A stretch of 20,035 nucleotides of DNA, taken from Shewanella sp. Its GTDB lineage: Bacteria; Pseudomonadota; Gammaproteobacteria; Enterobacterales; Shewanellaceae. The translations under genes were made by a program, and so were the position numbers. How positions within the stretch are numbered: position 1 is the stretch's first letter; the number at the start of each line of letters is the position of its first letter. Of the stretch, positions 17,707 to 20,035 are shown one piece after another. The DNA is taken from assembly GCA_004195335.1 (NCBI GenBank), contig SDWK01000517.1, forward strand, positions 1-20,035. The letters are read 5' to 3'. The notes beneath the pieces are model-generated. The model was not told the DNA's origin, did not search any database, and saw only the letters and a program-made list of their open reading frames with translations.

Positions 17707-18939
17707 ATGAGACAAGCACTGTTAGAACGTTTCCTGCGTTATATTAAGATTGATACTCAGTCTGATGGTAAAAATCTTGAGTCTCCTAGTACTCCATCGC
17801 AATTTGAATTTGCAAAGCTGCTAAAGCTGGAGCTCGAAGAGTTAGGATTCGATAGAGTTGAACTCTCCGATAAGGGCTACCTGTCTGCGAGCGTACCTAA
17901 AACCATCGAGGGTGTACCCTGTATAGGTTTTATCGCACATTTAGATACCGCTCCGGATTTCAGTGGCGCAAATGTGACTCCTCAACTGATCAGTGACTAT
18001 GATGGCACCGAGATTAAATTGGGCGAAGATGAATTTTTGAGTCCTGAGCTGTTTCCTGACATGCTCAAATACTTGGGCAAAACCTTGATCACTACCGATG
18101 GTTCTAGTTTGCTTGGTGGGGATGACAAGGCGGGCATATCCGAAATCATTACGGCATTACACTTCCTGTTAGGGCATTCGGAGATCCCACACGGAGAGAT
18201 ACGCTTATGCTTCACTCCCGATGAGGAGATTGGCCGAGGTGCCGATCATTTTAATGTGCCTGAGTTCGGTGCGCAGTGGGCATATACCATAGATGGCGGT
18301 CAACTGGGTGAACTTGAATTTGAAAATTTTAATGCCGCAACAGCGGTGATCACTGCAAAAGGTAACAATTGTCATCCAGGAACAGCCTATGGTGTGATGG
18401 TGAATGCTCAAACCATGGCCGCTCGTTTCCATGCCAAGATGCCACTGAATGATACGCCCGAGGGAAGTAAAGATTATGATGGATTTTTCCACCTGATAAA
18501 TATGCAGGGGCAAACCGAAGAGGCCGAGCTTACCTATATTATTCGGGATTTCGATCTGGAACTATTTGAAAAAAGGAAGACTTGGTTAGCGGATCGCGTC
18601 AACAGCTACAATGCCGATCTTGTTCTTGGTAGTTTAAAGATCGAAATAACCGATAGTTACTTCAATATGAAGGAACAGATCTTACCTTATCCTCATATTA
18701 TCGATATTGCTGAAAAAGCCATAACTAATCAGGGTATAACTCCCTTGATTAAGCCCATTAGAGGCGGTACCGATGGTTCGAGGCTTTCTTATATGGGATT
18801 ACCTTGCCCGAATATCTTTACTGGCGGACACAATTTCCATGGCAAGCACGAATACATTTGCCTAGAGTCTATGGAGAAGGCCGTGGATGTGATCATCGAC
18901 ATCTGTAAACTTACCGCCGAGCAACAAGCCCAGTCTTAA
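17707..18939 (+). CDS. pepT: Peptidase T (tripeptide aminopeptidase)
   Basis: A 410-residue M20-family zinc peptidase that removes the N-terminal residue from tripeptides in the cytoplasm. All expected residues are seen: H78 and D80 in AHLDTAPDFSG, D140 in LGGDDKAG, E173 and E174 in TPDEEIGRGA, D196 in YTIDGG, and H378 in NFHGKHEY. The dimerisation lid lies between about 210 and 315, as in the Salmonella enzyme (408-409 residues). Start: ATG 17707 with only a weak GGTAG site, but the N-terminus aligns with the family. It probably forms a single-gene unit controlled by oxygen. Its 3' end (about 18850-18918) is the source of two decayed copies downstream. Confidence 0.96.
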   Translation: MRQALLERFLRYIKIDTQSDGKNLESPSTPSQFEFAKLLKLELEELGFDRVELSDKGYLSASVPKTIEGVPCIGFIAHLDTAPDFSGANVTPQLISDYDGTEIKLGEDEFLSPELFPDMLKYLGKTLITTDGSSLLGGDDKAGISEIITALHFLLGHSEIPHGEIRLCFTPDEEIGRGADHFNVPEFGAQWAYTIDGGQLGELEFENFNAATAVITAKGNNCHPGTAYGVMVNAQTMAARFHAKMPLNDTPEGSKDYDGFFHLINMQGQTEEAELTYIIRDFDLELFEKRKTWLADRVNSYNADLVLGSLKIEITDSYFNMKEQILPYPHIIDIAEKAITNQGITPLIKPIRGGTDGSRLSYMGLPCPNIFTGGHNFHGKHEYICLESMEKAVDVIIDICKLTAEQQAQS

Positions 18940-18967
18940 TATCCTACCAAAGGATGTCAATTATGTA

Positions 18968-19081
18968 CCAGCTAAGGGGAAGGTATCGCTTTAGCTGGAC
19001 TCGTTCATCCTACTGGCGTAATGACTTTAATCCTTAAGTTAAAAACCTGTACATCTCAGTCTCGAGTCGGTGGCGATGGCT
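18968..19081 (+). repeat. Long tandem repeat, copy A, with pepT-tail relic
   Basis: A 114-bp unit about 89% identical to copy B (12 mismatches and one indel by hand). It begins with a hairpin, CCAGCTAA (18968-18975) and TTAGCTGG (18991-18998). Its last third (about 19046-19092) resembles the pepT 3' end: in one frame it reads HLSLESVAMALDD, compared with YICLESMEKAVDV in PepT. It is a decayed duplicate, not a working gene. Confidence 0.85.
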
Positions 19082-19093
19082 TTAGATGACGTG

Positions 19094-19208
19094 CCAGCTA
19101 AGGAGGAAGGTATCGCTTTAGCTGGACTCGTTCATCCTACTGACGCCGTGACTTTAATCCTTAAGCTAAAAACATGAACATATCAGCCTCGAGTCTATGG
19201 CGAAGGCT
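19094..19208 (+). repeat. Long tandem repeat, copy B
   Basis: The second copy of the unit: the same hairpin arms at 19094-19101 and 19118-19125, then the same spacer, ending in the better-preserved pepT-tail relic described separately. It starts 126 bp after copy A. The hairpin stem is conserved in both copies but no T run follows, so it is not a simple terminator. Confidence 0.85.
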
Positions 19209-19249
19209 GTCGTATTTATCATCCATCGATATCTGTAGATTTACAGGCC
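19171..19249 (+). pseudogene. Decayed copy of the pepT 3' end
   Basis: Bases 19187-19223 match pepT 18861-18897 at about 29 of 37 positions, and a further stretch (ATCTGTAGATTTACAGGCC) matches ATCTGTAAACTTACCGCC of pepT. In frame it reads KHEHISLESMAKAV, compared with KHEYICLESMEKAV in PepT, then hits a stop. Upstream in the same frame is also a stop, so only about the last 20-25 codons were copied. It is not expressed as a gene. Confidence 0.75.
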
Positions 19250-19297
19250 AAGAGTATCGAGCTTAGTTTGATTGGGTCATTTCAGCTGGCGTGAGTG

Positions 19298-20035
19298 TCA
19301 GCTGAAAGTTTCAGATAGAAAGTCGGTGTCGTCATGATGCGGGAGTGTTACCGGAAAAGAAATAAGGAAGGAGGCACCACCCAAGTCACTATTTTGTTCA
19401 AGTTTTATACTTCCTTTTAATAACGTTGCTGCATTAAATGCTGCCGATAAGCCCAACCCAGTACCGCCCTGACTGCGTGAAGTCGTATAAAAAGGCTCAA
19501 AAATATGAGTCGAAGCCTCTTTAGATATGCCTGAACCATTATCCTGTATTGAAATGTTAAGTTGATCATTTTCCAAATTAGCCCTGATTAAAATGAGACT
19601 GTTTTCTACCTGTTTGAAGGCGTGAGAGTATGCGTTAGACAGGATGTTGGTGATGATCTGCTTTAATAAGTTTTGGTTCGTTATTACCTCAAGCTTTGGA
19701 TCTATGTCGAATTGAACCTCGACATCTTGGTTACCGAATAGAATTTTCATGGATTCATGATTGTCCATCAAGCTCTGCTTTAAATTAAAACTGCGTTTTT
19801 CCTCTAAACTTTGTTGCGCGGCAACGGTTTTAAACTTTTGAATCAGGGTGCTTGCACGGGTGATATTACTGACGATTAATTCGCAGCTTTCCTGATACTC
19901 TTCCAGAATAGAGTTGATCTCCTCCAAAGTGGCGTTCTCGCTGTGGATTAATACAATTAACTCTCTGATATGAACGAGTTGTGAGCTAGCAGCGGTTAAA
20001 CATATCCCGATGGGTGTGTTTATTTCATGTGCAAC
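19298..20035 (-). CDS. Sensor histidine kinase, C-terminal part (cut by window edge)
   Basis: The visible 245 residues are open to the right edge, so the sensor part lies outside. The first visible residues are VAHEINTPIG, the H-box of a HisKA domain, with the phospho-accepting histidine at visible residue 3. A helical dimerisation hairpin follows (about 37-75), then an HATPase_c domain: N-box NILSNAYSHAF (near 131-140), DNGSGI (from about 165), FEPFYTT (F-box) and GGTGLGL (near 190-196). All ATP-binding motifs are intact. It should autophosphorylate and signal to a response regulator that is not visible here. An inverted repeat, TTTCAGCTG (19280-19288) and CAGCTGAAA (19299-19307), covers the stop codon but has no U tract. 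The true start is not visible. Confidence 0.92.
   Translation of the reverse strand, partial: VAHEINTPIGICLTAASSQLVHIRELIVLIHSENATLEEINSILEEYQESCELIVSNITRASTLIQKFKTVAAQQSLEEKRSFNLKQSLMDNHESMKILFGNQDVEVQFDIDPKLEVITNQNLLKQIITNILSNAYSHAFKQVENSLILIRANLENDQLNISIQDNGSGISKEASTHIFEPFYTTSRSQGGTGLGLSAAFNAATLLKGSIKLEQNSDLGGASFLISFPVTLPHHDDTDFLSETFS

Noticed and set aside
18941..18955. ATCCT-ACCAA-AGGAT as a pepT terminator.
   Set aside because: The stem is only 5 bp and has no T run after it.

Overview
The window reads as chromosomal DNA of a marine gammaproteobacterium, most likely a Shewanella. The reasons are the strong protein resemblance to enterobacterial families (DsbD, CutA, FxsA, TcdA, PepT), the two general porins with aromatic C-termini, FNR- and CRP-like sites, and the cutA-dsbD / fxsA neighbourhood, which is familiar from E. 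coli and its relatives. The genus is an inference from gene content. No rRNA, tRNA, CRISPR array, insertion sequence or prophage gene was seen.

Left part (1-6589, all minus strand): a Kef-type cation/proton antiporter with a C-terminal RCK domain, then an exported GH2 beta-galactosidase, then a sodium/solute symporter of the SSS family. The last two look like a small sugar-use operon: cleavage of a beta-galactoside outside the cytoplasm, then sodium-driven uptake of the sugar. A 16-of-17-bp inverted repeat sits directly against the beta-galactosidase start.

Middle part (6590-13291): cutA-dsbD (minus, ATGA-coupled; periplasmic reductant supply) ends at a 12-bp-stem terminator. fxsA (plus) has a textbook sigma-32 heat-shock promoter and a 10-bp hairpin in its leader. 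fxsA overlaps tail to tail with an unusual protein kinase gene (minus) inside a CCTAGG heptamer repeat. Upstream of the kinase, in a divergent region, lies a 9/10 FNR-type box, followed by a small seven-cysteine protein and thiopurine methyltransferase (both plus).

Right part (13292-20035): two tandem paralogous porins (minus), the outer one with two CRP-like sites 30 bp apart; tcdA (plus; cyclic t6A modification of tRNA) with its own terminator; and pepT (plus; tripeptidase) behind what looks like a class II FNR promoter. The 350-bp gap after pepT is built of tandem repeats of about 115 bp that carry decayed copies of the pepT 3' end. A sensor histidine kinase (minus) runs off the right edge.

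The clearest unusual signals are the pepT-tail repeat array, the sigma-32 promoter on an fxsA that has no groESL beside it, the two FNR-type boxes, the paired CRP-like sites and the kinase with a DWG motif and a long unassigned C-terminal half. I did not find a clearly new multi-gene system; most of the window is housekeeping or nutrient-uptake genes.
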